NCBI RefSeq assembly: GCF_004343605.1
Contig: NZ_POSF01000011.1
Coordinates: 306,659-370,658 of the forward strand
Source of the DNA: Dehalobacter sp. 12DCB1
GTDB taxonomy: Bacteria > Bacillota > Desulfitobacteriia > Desulfitobacteriales > Syntrophobotulaceae
Length of the DNA: 64,000 nucleotides
Direction: 5' to 3'
Under the pieces are notes generated by a model, which saw only the letters and a program-made list of their open reading frames with translations, was not told the origin of the DNA and searched no databases. Made by a program: the position numbers and the translations under genes. Of this stretch, positions 8,257 to 18,996 are shown piece by piece. The number at the start of each line of letters is the position of its first letter. Within the stretch, counting starts at the first letter, position 1.

Positions 8257-10137
8257 TCACCTGCCTGTTATTATTTTAGAGCTCTTTTTATTGATCATTA
8301 ATTGTATTGTACCGTCTATATCTGTCCGATATATAGGTACACCTCTTTCTTCCCAGTAGTTGATAACCTCCCGGGAAGGATGACCAAAGCTGTTTTTGCC
8401 TACAGAAACAAACACTGCCCGGGGATTGGTACTGTCAAACCAAGCTGTATCCAGAGAGCCTTTTCCGCCATGATGTGGAATTTTTATAAAATCCGAATTC
8501 CAGTCAGTTCCTCTGTCTGAGATGGATTCCATTTCTTCTGCTTCCATATCTCCCGTCAATAAGATTTTTTTTCCCAGATATTCTATCTGTATCACCAGAG
8601 AATTATTATTCGAATCAGCACCGGTGTTGTTCATTTCTTCGACCGGGGCCATAATATCAATCTGCAGACTGGAAGAAAAATGGATATAATCCCCTGCCTT
8701 AAGCGTTACAAACTTTCCTTCGTTCCGGTAGTATTCCGCTGGAATTCCCGACTGCCATTCTTCATTTGTTATTCTATCGCCCGCTTCGGGTACTGCGACT
8801 TTTGCCACAGGCAAATTAGCCAGCAGGTATTGTGCCCCTCCCAAATGATCAGCATCCTCGTGCGTGATAAAAAGAAAATCCAATTTACCTATCCTTTTTT
8901 CCATTAGATAAGGAAGCACAATTTTTTCCGCTGCATTGTAGTTATCCTTACGGGGACCGGTATCGACAAGCAGGTTTTCTCGGGCCGTCTGAATCAGGAT
9001 ACAGTCCCCTTGGCCGACATCAATAAACGTGATCTTCAAGGCATTGCCGCTTGACCAGGGGTTCCAGAGCAATAGAATCAAAAGCAAAGCAAAGAGGTAC
9101 CTGAATTTTACATATTGCAATATCACATCTCTCAGATTAGCATATCTCGGTTTTATCTGATTCGTATCTAACTTTTCAGCCTTACCAAGCTTGAGTGTGT
9201 CACCTATTCTGCTCAGGCAGGGCAGTAATCGTAATCTCTTCGCAGCTGATATAAGTCTTCTGATTTGTACACTCCAAATAAATTTTATTCTTTCCGTACC
9301 GAATAACACCCCTGCCAGAAATACATACCAGGCTATCCAGAAGATCATACCGGGATTCAATACCCAGAAATAGGCCCAGGGGAAAGATGCAATCAACGTC
9401 AATATACGGTCAGAGATCTCAAGCAGCCATACAGCAGCTTGAAAAAAAATAGGCGGCATACCCGGGACAAAAGATAATACCGTTCCGATAAGCCCTAGCT
9501 GCAAAACTCCGCCGAGCATAAAAAGGATGAATATATTGGTGATCAGCCCAGCTAGAGACAGTTTATGAAAAACATTCGTCATAATGGGCAGAACGGCAAT
9601 CTGAGCGCCAAACGATGCTGCTGCAGGCAGTCTCAGTAATTCAGGCAGCTTGCCGAACCAGGCATTCTTTATCAACCGGGGTGATAGAACCAACATTCCC
9701 CAGGTCGCAGCAAAGGAAAGCTGGAAGCCTATATCACGTAAAAATAAAGGATTCCATAAATAAAGAATCAACGCAGCGAAAAGAAGCCATCTAAGCATCG
9801 ATATTTTTTTACTGCCTAATAAGCGGCCGATCAAGACTGAGGTTCCCAAAATGGTTGCCCTTAAGATAGGCAGATTGCCACTGCATAAGACTGCATAACA
9901 CAAGATAACGCCGATTGTTGCAGCGATTCTGGCTTTCCGGGGCAGGCCAAATAAAAACAGCCATGCCAGAGCCATCACAAAGGCCACATTCGATCCCGAA
10001 GCCGCAAAAACATGCATGACTCCTGCGGCTTTGTACATCTCCAGTGTTTTTGCAGAAATCCCGCTGGAATCACCAAACAAAATTCCTTCAAGAATGCCGG
10101 CTTGTTCCGGCCAGGACGCGGTCAGAATATTATGCAC
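8257..10137 (-). pseudogene. comEC: ComEC C-terminal part, after an in-frame stop
   Basis: 626 residues: the Competence membrane domain (GVMHVFAASGSNVAFVMALA, many helices) followed by the metallo-beta-lactamase domain (TFIDVGQGDCILI, THEDADHLGGAQYLL). ComEC forms the channel that brings single-stranded DNA into the cell. It continues in the same frame as the 10153-10758 piece, separated by one TGA (10153-10155) and four sense codons. The GTG at 10135-10137 has GAAGGA about 11 bases ahead, so independent translation is possible but the usual N-terminal domain would be a separate polypeptide. Confidence 0.85.
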
Positions 10138-10152
10138 ATGTTGACGTATCCT

Positions 10153-10758
10153 TCAGGTAAAACCCGGAACACCTTCTTCCAGCACTTTAGCTTCCCCGAA
10201 GGCTGTAATCGTGCCGCCTAAGCCTCTTACCGCATAATAAAGCGGAAGGTCAAATTCGCCCTCTGTTCCTGGAGGTTTGGGATGTTCCAGTCTGGCTGTG
10301 ACCGAGATGGTGTCTCCGGGCTTAACTCGGTCCCATCCCTTCATATACACCCCATCTTCTTCGGGATAAACACGAAAATGGTATTTTTTCTCCAAGTGTT
10401 CTTTTGTTCCGGGATAGACATCTTCCAGGATAAAAGTACCCTGACCGATCTTATCATCAATCCGCCAATCCGAAAGTCTTCCCTGTATCTCGATTCTTTC
10501 TATAACCAGCGGAGAAGCAAGACTGTTCTCTACCGTCATCCCATACAAAAACCCTGTTAAAAGTCCGCAGGCAAGCAGTACCGCTTCCGGTTTGGAAGCT
10601 TTGCCGAAAAAATCAAGCGGTTTCCAGATAAACATGATTCCTATAATTAAAAGCAGGGAAATGGCCAAAATGAATGTCCTTGTTTCTCTTTCACTTTGAA
10701 CGGCCAGGAATCCACCCGTCAGCACAGCTGTAGTCTGACCGACCAACTTATCTTTCAT
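10153..10758 (-). pseudogene. comEC: ComEC N-terminal part (DUF4131), ends at in-frame TGA
   Basis: 201 residues: N-terminal membrane helices (FILAISLLLIIGIMFIW, AVLLACGLLTGFLYGMTV) and the OB-fold-like DUF4131 region (IERIEIQGRLSDWR, DTISVTARLEHPKPPGTEGE) that normally precedes the channel of ComEC. It stops at TGA (10153-10155) after EEGVPGFT; reading on gives RIRQHVHNIL, the natural ComEC continuation. A Trp codon (TGG) turned to TGA is the simplest explanation. Together the two parts make about 832 residues, near full ComEC size. Start ATG with a weak AAGGG site, 104 bases after comEA. Confidence 0.85.
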
Positions 10759-10862
10759 GAGCTTTATGTCCCTTCATGACCTTCTTCTCATTTTGGTATG
10801 CAAACCAGCATAAATAACTCTCTAATCAGTTGTGGGCCCATACTTGCCCCAAATGTATTGTC

Positions 10863-11462
10863 TTACGAACCCACAGAGACATACTCCTCCATTTTCTCAT
10901 AGGTCTTTGAACCAATTCCCGAAACATTTTGAATCTCTTCCGGTGCGGAAAACCACCCATTTTCCGTACGATAATCAATAATTCGCTGGGCTAAGGACGG
11001 TCCGATTCCCGGGATGGTATCCAGTTCATTAATACCTGCGGTATTGATATTGACCTTTGTCGATAATCCGTCTGTTGTACCCGGCTGAGCTGCGCTGTTC
11101 TCAATCTTATTTTGAGTGTTATTTTGGACCTCATTTCCGGTTAATTGACTCGTTCCGGTATTCTTTGAGGCCACAATTATTTTTTGTCCATCCTTGAGCT
11201 TTTGGGCAGGATTCAATACTTCAAGGTCGGCTTCAGCTGTCAATTCCGCTGCCTTCAGTGCATCATCCAGCCTTGCATCCATAGGCAGGTGCAAAAGACC
11301 GGGATGCACAACTGCACCCGAAATATAAACTACAATCTCCCTATTTTCTTCTGCCTGATTAACTTCAACCGGACTGTTTACTGGCAAAAACAGTTTCACA
11401 GCGGCCAGAACCAGCAATACACCCAAAATGCCCCACCAAAGCAGCCTCAGCTTTTTCTCCAA
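10863..11462 (-). CDS. comEA: ComEA, competence DNA receptor
   Basis: 199 residues. N-terminal membrane anchor (LLWWGILGVLLVLAAVKLFL), a SLBB-like domain (IVVYISGAVVHPGLLHLPMD), a Gln/Asn/Thr-rich linker, then helix-hairpin-helix DNA-binding motifs (VNINTAGINELDTIPGIGPS, IQNVSGIGSKTYEKM). It binds double-stranded DNA outside the cell and hands it to ComEC. Start is a TTG with GGGGGT ahead. Intact, whereas its partner comEC is interrupted. comER and comEB, usually nearby in Bacillus, are missing. Confidence 0.92.
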   Translation of the reverse strand: MEKKLRLLWWGILGVLLVLAAVKLFLPVNSPVEVNQAEENREIVVYISGAVVHPGLLHLPMDARLDDALKAAELTAEADLEVLNPAQKLKDGQKIIVASKNTGTSQLTGNEVQNNTQNKIENSAAQPGTTDGLSTKVNINTAGINELDTIPGIGPSLAQRIIDYRTENGWFSAPEEIQNVSGIGSKTYEKMEEYVSVGS

Positions 11463-11663
11463 TCGTCCATACCCCCTCTTTTTTCATTATTCTCCATTTA
11501 TTACCAGATTCCTTTGTAATCGATCACTTTTTTGCCGTTTCCAAATTAATCAGCGCGCTTAAACTTTAAACCTGATCATAAGAATGTTCCCATTTCTATT
11601 TCAAAACATAGAATATATCAGCCTAAATTGGCAAATATTTACAAGGAGGTGCTCCCGCTCCCA

Positions 11664-11963
11664 ATGACATTATTTAGAGGAACCCATCTAAATTATGCAC
11701 TTGTTGCTCCTTATGCAGGGAAGCAGGCCACAATAAGTCTCTTTGACGGCAAAACCTACCACGGACAAATTGTTGAAGTCCGCGAGGACGGTATTCTGTT
11801 TCATTCCAATAACCCAGGATTTCTGTTTCTTCCGTTCCTGGCTATAGCCGCTTTAGCACTGAGTATTCCTTTTGCTTACGGCGCAGGGCTAGCCTACGGC
11901 TCCCGTTATGCTTATGGCCCTTACCCGTACAGCCCTTACGGACCATACCCCTATTATTATTGA
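11664..11963 (+). CDS. Small membrane protein with Tyr/Pro/Gly-rich tail, unknown function
   Basis: 99 residues from the ATG at 11664; an AAGGAGGTG site lies somewhat far (12-14 bases) upstream. Three parts are visible: an N-terminal stretch patterned like a small beta-barrel (Sm-like: ATISLFDGKTYHGQIVEV then REDGILF), one membrane helix (FLFLPFLAIAALALSIPFAY), and a tail of Gly/Tyr/Pro ending in repeated YGPYPY units. Such tails occur in spore-coat and surface proteins, but I do not recognise the family. Stands alone on the plus strand between the com genes and leuS. Confidence 0.6.
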   Translation: MTLFRGTHLNYALVAPYAGKQATISLFDGKTYHGQIVEVREDGILFHSNNPGFLFLPFLAIAALALSIPFAYGAGLAYGSRYAYGPYPYSPYGPYPYYY

Positions 11964-12072
11964 TACCCCATTCTGATCTTCTGAATTGAACCGCCGCATT
12001 AGCCCAGTCGAACACTTTGTCATTCCTGACGTATTGACAACACTAGGCACTTTGTGTGCCACCGTCCGTGGC

Positions 12073-12112
12073 AATCAGCCACGATTCTCTATTCGAATCG
12101 TGGCTGATTTTA
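12073..12112. terminator. 15-bp perfect-stem terminator
   Basis: AATCAGCCACGATTC and its exact complement around a 7-base loop, followed by TTTTAAT on the plus strand. It ends the small-protein transcript. Confidence 0.75.
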
Positions 12113-12146
12113 ATCCTAGTTCTTGAAGTATTATCTGATTTGACAT

Positions 12147-12192
12147 AAAAAAAGACCTGCTGAAAAAATTTAATTTATATCTGCAGGCCGGT
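12147..12192 (-). terminator. Probable leuS terminator
   Basis: On the minus strand GGCCTGC...GCAGGTC (one G-U pair) with a long AT-rich loop, then TTTTTTT, starting about 30 bases after the leuS stop. Confidence 0.55.
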
Positions 12193-12223
12193 ATATCAAA
12201 ATATTGGGTTGTGAATCACCGTC

Positions 12224-14716
12224 TTACCTCACAACTATGTTTACCAGTTTACCTGGAACCGTGATCACTTTGATAACGGTTTTTCCTTCAAGGTGCTGTT
12301 TGACTTTTTCTGAGGACAGAATCATTTTTTCCAGTTCCTCTTTAGGAATTTCAGCCGGGACCTGAACCTTGTCGCGGACTTTCCCGTTTACCTGGAGAAT
12401 GATCGTGATTTCCTCTTCGATTAGCGCGGTCTCGTCTTCAATGGGCCAGGCCTGTTTATGAATGCTTTCTGTGTATCCAAGTTCTGCCCAGAGCTCTTCG
12501 GTGATATGCGGCGCGAACGGTGCCAAGAGTTTTAACAATGTATCAATACCTTCTCTGGCGACAGCCAGGTTGACATCCTTTTCTTCTTTATACAGATAAA
12601 GTGTGTTAACCAACTCCATAATGGAACTAATTGCGGTATTAAAATTAAATCTGCTACCGACATCATTGGTGACCTTCCTGATGGTACTGTGCGTGGTAAA
12701 ACGCATTTGTTTGGCTTTAGCATCGAGCTCCGTAGAAGATTCACATTCAGAATTACCATTGCCTGCAGAAGCTAGAGCAGCCTGATACTGGTCAATAAGC
12801 CGCCAGACACGGTTTAAAAAACGGTAGCAACCTTCAACACCCTGTTCGCTCCACTCCAGATCCCGTTCGGGCGGCGCAGCAAAAAGAATGAACATTCTGG
12901 CCGTATCTGCACCGTATTTGCTGATAATCTCTTCAGGGCTGACGACATTTCCTTTGGATTTGGACATCTTGGAACCGTCCATGCAGACCATTCCCTGGGT
13001 AAGCAGATTTGCAAACGGCTCATCCACCTGGAGGTAGCCAAAATCCCTCAGGGCTTTGGTAAAGAAGCGTGAATAGAGCAGATGAAGGATCGCATGCTCA
13101 ACGCCACCGACATACTGATCGACGTTCATCCATTTGGCTGCGGCTTTTTCGTCAAAAGCCTTATGCGGATTCCGCGGGTCACAATACCTCAGATAGTACC
13201 ACGAAGAGCACATGAAGGTGTCCATCGTATCGGTTTCTCTTCTGGCAGGCCCTCCGCACTTCGTACAAGTTGTCTGCACAAAGCTCTGGGAAGTGGTCAG
13301 CGGGTTTTCACCAGCTTTAAACACGACATCGTCAGGCAGCAGAACCGGTAGTTGGTCATCCGGCACCGGGACAACGCCGCACGTATCACAGTAAATCATC
13401 GGAATAGGTGCACCCCAGTAGCGCTGACGGGAAATCAGCCAGTCTCTGAGACGGTAATTGATTTTACGCTCACCAAGCTGCAGCTTTTCCAGTTTAGCAG
13501 CCATCCTGCCCCAGGCTGTCCGGTTATCCAGTCCATCGAAATCCACAGAGTTGACCATGGTTCCGTTTTCAATATAAGCTTCCTTCATCGGCAGATCTTT
13601 ATCTGCAGCGGAAACTTTAGGATCAAGAATGACTCTTGTGATCGGCAAACCGTAGTTCCCAGCAAAGGCAAAATCTCTTTCATCATGACCTGGAACACCC
13701 ATAACCGCACCTGTTCCATATTCGAGAAGAACGTAATTGGCAATCCAGATCGGCACCCGTTCTCCGCTTAACGGATTGATGCAGTAATGTCCGATAAACA
13801 TACCTTCTTTTTCAGCTTCCGATGAGGTTCGTGCAATTTCGTTCAGGCCTTTCATCTTCTCAATAAAAGCGAGTACACCTCGTTCATACTGCGTTCCTTT
13901 AACGAGCTGTGTAACCAACGGATGTTCCGGGGCAAGAACCACGTAGCTCACACCAAAAATCGTATCGACTCTGGTCGTGAATACGGTGATCATATCAATG
14001 GTTCCTTCAATTTTAAATTTGACTTCAGCCCCTTCGGAACGGCCGATCCAGTTACGCTGCATGGTTTTTACTTTTTCCGGCCAGCCTGTAAGTTTATCCA
14101 GATCGTTTAAAAGCTGCTCCGAATAATCCGTGATCTTGAAAAACCATTGTTCCAGATCTTTTTTGGTAACAGGTGTGTCACAGCGCTCGCAGGTGCCATC
14201 CACAACCTGTTCGTTGGCTAGCACCGTCGCGCAGGATGGGCACCAATTTACAGCTGCCTTTTTCTTATAGACCAGGCCGTGCTCATAAAACTGATTAAAA
14301 ATCCATTGCGTCCATCGGTAATATTCCGGGTGGCAGGTTGCAACTTCTCTGTCCCAATCATAGGAAATACCCATTTCCTGAAGCTGACGCTTCATGTTCG
14401 CGATATTTTTCCAGGTCCACTCTGCCGGCGGCGTTTGATTTTTGATCGCGGCATTTTCGGCAGGAAGGCCGAAGGCGTCCCAACCAATCGGATGAAGTAC
14501 ATCATAGCCCTGCATTCTTTTGAAGCGGGCGATCACATCAACAATCGAATAATTGCGAACATGTCCCATATGTAAGTTTCCAGATGGGTATGGAAACATG
14601 GCAAGTGCATAGAACTTTTCTTTACCGCTATTCTCCTCAGTTTTTCCTACCTTGTTCTCCAGCCAGGTTTTCTGCCATTTTGACTCAATCTCGTTGAACA
14701 AATATCTTTCCTGCAT
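12224..14716 (-). CDS. leuS: Leucyl-tRNA synthetase
   Basis: About 830 residues, full length for bacterial LeuRS. Class I signatures: HMGH in [20 protein letters not shown] and KMSKS in [10 protein letters not shown]; the editing (CP1) domain carries [12 protein letters not shown] and [10 protein letters not shown]; zinc-type CxxC pairs are present (CPSC, CERC). It charges tRNA-Leu and edits mischarged norvaline/isoleucine. I start it at the ATG 14714-14716 ([15 protein letters not shown]) behind GGAGG; codons further upstream belong to the T-box leader. Confidence 0.97.
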   Translation of the reverse strand: MQERYLFNEIESKWQKTWLENKVGKTEENSGKEKFYALAMFPYPSGNLHMGHVRNYSIVDVIARFKRMQGYDVLHPIGWDAFGLPAENAAIKNQTPPAEWTWKNIANMKRQLQEMGISYDWDREVATCHPEYYRWTQWIFNQFYEHGLVYKKKAAVNWCPSCATVLANEQVVDGTCERCDTPVTKKDLEQWFFKITDYSEQLLNDLDKLTGWPEKVKTMQRNWIGRSEGAEVKFKIEGTIDMITVFTTRVDTIFGVSYVVLAPEHPLVTQLVKGTQYERGVLAFIEKMKGLNEIARTSSEAEKEGMFIGHYCINPLSGERVPIWIANYVLLEYGTGAVMGVPGHDERDFAFAGNYGLPITRVILDPKVSAADKDLPMKEAYIENGTMVNSVDFDGLDNRTAWGRMAAKLEKLQLGERKINYRLRDWLISRQRYWGAPIPMIYCDTCGVVPVPDDQLPVLLPDDVVFKAGENPLTTSQSFVQTTCTKCGGPARRETDTMDTFMCSSWYYLRYCDPRNPHKAFDEKAAAKWMNVDQYVGGVEHAILHLLYSRFFTKALRDFGYLQVDEPFANLLTQGMVCMDGSKMSKSKGNVVSPEEIISKYGADTARMFILFAAPPERDLEWSEQGVEGCYRFLNRVWRLIDQYQAALASAGNGNSECESSTELDAKAKQMRFTTHSTIRKVTNDVGSRFNFNTAISSIMELVNTLYLYKEEKDVNLAVAREGIDTLLKLLAPFAPHITEELWAELGYTESIHKQAWPIEDETALIEEEITIILQVNGKVRDKVQVPAEIPKEELEKMILSSEKVKQHLEGKTVIKVITVPGKLVNIVVR

Positions 14717-14776
14717 AGATCCGACCTCCAAAGTTCTTTCCAACAGAACAGTCTTTAATTGTTCTGCAAAAATAGA

Positions 14777-14984
14777 TAAAAACCCCCATCCCCAAGGGAC
14801 GAGAGTTTGCTCCCGCGGTACCACCCTAATTCTGTGCGCTTAAAGATTATAACGGTTCTAACCGGCATCCGTTGCTGCCCGGACACTGCTCAGGAACGAG
14901 TTCCCCGCCTGGTTGAAAACGGCTCGCACCAACCGCCGTCTCTCTGATCCATCCCTTTTAGGTACTGCTTTCCTTCAAAGCATA
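14777..14984 (-). promoter_or_regulatory. T-box riboswitch controlling leuS (leucine)
   Basis: Minus strand: Stem I with AGAGAG and a GGTGCGAGCC apical motif (about 14920-14950), GAACTC in the specifier region (CUC, Leu, near 14895-14900), the T-box AGGGTGGTACCGCGG at 14813-14827, then a terminator (CTCTCGTCCC / GGGGATGGGGG, TTTTT) at 14778-14806. Uncharged tRNA-Leu should favour the antiterminator and allow leuS transcription. The specifier reading is by position and fits the downstream gene. Confidence 0.92.
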
Positions 14985-15012
14985 AACATATTAGATTGGG
15001 TATTCAAGTCAA
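14985..15012 (-). promoter_or_regulatory. leuS leader promoter
   Basis: TTGACT (15007-15012), 16-base spacer, TATGTT (14985-14990) on the minus strand, just ahead of the T-box leader and after the rsfS stop. The -10 matches at four of six positions. Confidence 0.55.
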
Positions 15013-15055
15013 TCATTCAAATCGTTTAGACCTTAATTCTATATAGAATCAAAAA

Positions 15056-15403
15056 TCAATTAGATAATACAACTTCCCGGGCATCGCCCCATAGTCTTTC
15101 CAGACTATAAAACTCTCTGGTATCCGGTGTCATAATATGTATAACTATATCACCACAGTCGATCAGCACCCACTGAGCTTCAGGAAGTCCTTCTATCCTT
15201 AAGACCGAAAGCCCAATCTCGGGTAATTTTTCTGCAAGGTACTCAGTAATTGCTTTGGTCTGAGTCGTGCTGTTTCCCGTGGCAATCATAAAATAATCTG
15301 CAATGACAGATATTCCCTTTAAGTCAAGGGTCAGAATATTTCTGCCTTTTTTATCGTCAATAAAGTCAACTACTTTCTGCAGTTGGTCATGGCTTTTTTC
15401 CAA
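15056..15403 (-). CDS. rsfS: Ribosomal silencing factor RsfS
   Basis: 115 residues, the complete RsfS/YbeB/Iojap fold: DKKGRNILTLDLKGISVIAD, DYFMIATGNSTTQTKAI, GLPEAQWVLIDCGDIVIHIM. It binds L14 on the 50S subunit and blocks subunit joining in starvation. TTG start 7 bases after GGAGG. It begins 3 bases after the yqeK stop, so the two are translated from one message, as in B. subtilis (yqeK-yqeL). Confidence 0.95.
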   Translation of the reverse strand: MEKSHDQLQKVVDFIDDKKGRNILTLDLKGISVIADYFMIATGNSTTQTKAITEYLAEKLPEIGLSVLRIEGLPEAQWVLIDCGDIVIHIMTPDTREFYSLERLWGDAREVVLSN

Positions 15404-15406
15404 ATT

Positions 15407-15991
15407 CTAACCTCCTTTAGATGCTTTTCCATTTTTCAAATCTTCATACGCCAGAATCGTCAGTGGATGAATCGGCTTATTGTTCTTCTTCAAATAGTAC
15501 AAGGTATGCTCGATACAAGCCAGTGTACCTGTCTTAAGGTCATGATACAACTTCTGACGAAGCTTGTCTACACCGGGGAAATCCCTCCCGGGTTCTGCGA
15601 GATCGGCACTGTAAATCAACATTTCCAGAGGGGACATGCCCGGTCTCCCCAAGGTATGATTCGCAACCGCATTCAGGACATCCTCGTTATTTATCCCGTA
15701 AAGGTTCTGCAGCATATATGCTGCGATTCTTCCGTGAATGACCTGAGGAATTTTCAGATCTTCCTGATAAAGAATAAGGTTCCATTCCCGAGCTTTTTTT
15801 AATTGCTCTAGATAAGTATACTCCCTAGCCAGGTCATGGGTAAGTGCAGCTAAGCTTGCATCACCCTCTTTCACACCGAACTTCGGGGCAAGTTCCACGG
15901 CCAGATCCTTTACCCCGAGCGTATGCTGAAATCTTTTCAGTGAAAGTTTTCGTGACGCTAAAGTCCTGAAGTATTCCAGCTGGTCGTTCAC
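15407..15991 (-). CDS. yqeK: YqeK, HD-domain Ap4A hydrolase
   Basis: About 194 residues. HD-superfamily metal site: H in FQHTLGVKDLAVEL, then ALTHDLAREY (HD pair), VIHGRIAAYML and DLAEPGRDFPGV. YqeK family members hydrolyse diadenosine tetraphosphate symmetrically. GTG start at 15989-15991 with GAGAGG 9 bases ahead (a TTG 9 bases upstream is the alternative). Lies between an RRM protein gene and rsfS; the nadD-yqeK-rsfS order is conserved in Firmicutes. Confidence 0.92.
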   Translation of the reverse strand: MNDQLEYFRTLASRKLSLKRFQHTLGVKDLAVELAPKFGVKEGDASLAALTHDLAREYTYLEQLKKAREWNLILYQEDLKIPQVIHGRIAAYMLQNLYGINNEDVLNAVANHTLGRPGMSPLEMLIYSADLAEPGRDFPGVDKLRQKLYHDLKTGTLACIEHTLYYLKKNNKPIHPLTILAYEDLKNGKASKGG

Positions 15992-16067
15992 AACGTTCAA
16001 CCTCTCCTATCTTACCCACTCCTTGCCATCCATGATACCAGCAGCTCTATGCCATCCTTGGTAACGC

Positions 16068-16135
16068 TGTACCGTGAGGCTATTTAAACACCCTCACACC
16101 TCCATGTACGTCGCTGCATTAGGCCTATCCATGGG
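16068..16135. repeat. Hairpin repeat copy B
   Basis: Stem GTGAGG...CCTCAC around GCTATTTAAACA followed by CTCCATGTACGTCGCTGCAT, matching copy A near 5285-5352 in both loop and flank. Part of a 300-base gene-free stretch (15992-16294) between the RRM gene and yqeK that holds nothing else but a 13-bp hairpin. Confidence 0.55.
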
Positions 16136-16145
16136 CGTCATACAA

Positions 16146-16175
16146 GAATACGGTACAGTTTGCTGTACCGTATTC
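16146..16175. repeat. 13-bp perfect hairpin
   Basis: GAATACGGTACAG and its exact complement around a 4-base loop. It lies after the RRM protein gene (minus strand) but has no clear T-run, so I list it as a hairpin rather than a terminator. Confidence 0.6.
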
Positions 16176-16294
16176 TCTCGGGTCCAGGGTCCGGGAATGT
16201 AAGATAAACCAGGATTCTTCATGCTATTTATATAGAGCCCTATGACTTATAAAAATCAGAATTTATCTTAACAGAAACCCCTAACCAAATAACA

Positions 16295-16549
16295 TTAGAC
16301 AGTTTGGCGAGGTCTCGCTTCGTTTACTGTCAATGAACGGCCACTGAACTCACTACCGTTAAGTTCTTCTGCTAAGCGCTCGGCGTCCTCTGAAGCAACT
16401 TCTACAAAGCCAAAGCCTCTTGAGCGACCGGTTTCTCTGTCGGTAATGATTCTGCTGCCGATTACATTGCCAAACCGAGCAAAGTACTCAGTCAGTTCCT
16501 CTGAAGTCGTACTCCAGGGGAGATTGCCCACGTACAGGGTTTTTGTCAT
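16295..16549 (-). CDS. RRM-domain RNA-binding protein
   Basis: 84 residues, a single RNA-recognition motif with both RNP signatures: RNP2 LYVGNL at residues 4-9 and RNP1 SRGFGFVEV at about 47-55. Such small RRM proteins are common in cyanobacteria and scattered in Firmicutes and Deltaproteobacteria; some respond to cold. ATG at 16547-16549 follows GAGGTG at 7 bases; upstream in-frame codons lack a site. Placed between nadD and yqeK, where B. subtilis has no gene. Confidence 0.88.
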   Translation of the reverse strand: MTKTLYVGNLPWSTTSEELTEYFARFGNVIGSRIITDRETGRSRGFGFVEVASEDAERLAEELNGSEFSGRSLTVNEARPRQTV

Positions 16550-16630
16550 GGAATTCACCTCTAAAATAATTTTGTTTATAGTATGAAACAACTATTACTA
16601 TAGTATACAATCCTATCGGAAGTCAAATGT

Positions 16631-17272
16631 TTATTTATTGATGTAAATATTATTTTCTATGATAAAACGCCGTACTTCTTCTGGAAGCAAATAACGGATA
16701 GACTTGTTATTCCAGATTCTTTTTCTGATATCTGTCGAAGATATAGCCAGAGCGGGGATTTCCATCTCGAATATTCTGTTTTGGGCATAAGGATATCTGT
16801 CCAATAATTCTCCCAAAAAACCACCAATTTCATACCCCGGTCTCGAAGCCCCGATAATTTTGGATATCCCAATAATTCCTTCTGCTTCCCACCAATTCAA
16901 AATATCCCGGAGCGCATCCGAACCGGTGATAAAAAAAAGTTCCTGTTCAGGGAACAACAGATGCAGGGCTTTTAAAGTATCATAGGTGTATGAAGGGCCT
17001 TCCCTGTCAATCTCAATTCTGGATGCGATAAAATTCTCATTGTCGTGGATAGATATTTCGACCATCGCAAAACGCAAATCCGAATTTGCAATCTGGTGAT
17101 TAACTTTATGTGGAGGAATGCCTGTCGGGATGAATAAAACCTTGTCTAGCGCAAATTCGACCCTGGCTGTCTCCGCAGCCACCAGATGGCCGTAATGAAT
17201 TGGATTAAACGTTCCTCCCATGATGCCAATCCGGCGTCTGCCGGTGATTGACTCGCGAACACTCCGTTCCAT
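16631..17272 (-). CDS. nadD: Nicotinate-nucleotide adenylyltransferase
   Basis: 213 residues. Nucleotidyltransferase motif GGTFNPIHYGHL (residues 19-30) and the C-terminal ISSTDIRKRI. It adenylates nicotinate mononucleotide in NAD synthesis. ATG with TAGGAG 7 bases ahead; a short basic N-terminal extension (MERSVRESITGRRR) precedes the fold. 56 bases after yhbY, same direction, as in the conserved yhbY-nadD-yqeK order. Confidence 0.95.
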   Translation of the reverse strand: MERSVRESITGRRRIGIMGGTFNPIHYGHLVAAETARVEFALDKVLFIPTGIPPHKVNHQIANSDLRFAMVEISIHDNENFIASRIEIDREGPSYTYDTLKALHLLFPEQELFFITGSDALRDILNWWEAEGIIGISKIIGASRPGYEIGGFLGELLDRYPYAQNRIFEMEIPALAISSTDIRKRIWNNKSIRYLLPEEVRRFIIENNIYINK

Positions 17273-17328
17273 TATTTATCTCCTAAATTTTTATTATTAG
17301 GCAAGTCTCCGTAATACAGAAAAATATG

Positions 17329-17619
17329 TCAGGGCAGTTCTATTTTTGGTTTTTCGCTTGCCTTCCGATAGAGCAGAAAATTCCGCCCGATCACCTGAAC
17401 CAATTCTGAACGGGTAGCTTCGGCCAGCCCGGAGGCAATATTTTTCGGGGCATCGGCACAATTCTGGAGCACCCGTCCCTTAATCAGCTCTCTTGCCTCC
17501 AACGCATCGGCGGCCTGTTTAATCATATTATCTGTAATTTCATCTTTGCCAACGATTAAAATGGGTTCCATTTCATTCCCCATAGCCCTTAAAAACCTTT
17601 TCTGTTTGCCTGTCAGCAT
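17329..17619 (-). CDS. yhbY: YhbY-type CRM-domain RNA-binding protein
   Basis: 96 residues forming one CRM (IF3-C-like) fold: LTGKQKRFLRAMGNEMEPIL, VGKDEITDNMIKQ, ARELIKGRVLQNC, VQVIGRNFLLYR with the GxxG-like loop. YhbY associates with pre-50S particles. I use the ATG at 17617-17619 (GGAGGACAATAGT ahead), one base after the obgE stop, implying translational coupling to the Obg GTPase. Confidence 0.94.
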   Translation of the reverse strand: MLTGKQKRFLRAMGNEMEPILIVGKDEITDNMIKQAADALEARELIKGRVLQNCADAPKNIASGLAEATRSELVQVIGRNFLLYRKASEKPKIELP

Positions 17620-17620
17620 A

Positions 17621-18901
<1,281 letters not shown>

Positions 18902-18927
18902 TTAACCCCTTCATTTGGATTTTTCTA

Positions 18928-18950
18928 AAGAAAACTTGGCTGGCGCCAAG
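18928..18950 (-). terminator. Possible spo0B terminator
   Basis: Minus strand CTTGGC-GCCA-GCCAAG followed by TTTTCTTT, in the gap between the spo0B-like stop and obgE. Short stem, so termination may be partial. Confidence 0.45.
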
Positions 18951-18996
18951 CCTTTGGCGTCAGCCTTAGCTGCGCTTAGATCTATCAGAAACCAAC

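Noticed and set aside
10153..10155. TGA in comEC as selenocysteine or programmed readthrough
   Set aside because: The position is not a redox site and ComEC is not a known selenoprotein; no adjacent SECIS-like hairpin stands out. A nonsense change is simpler.
16146..16175. Perfect hairpin as terminator of the RRM gene
   Set aside because: Neither strand has a T-run after the stem.
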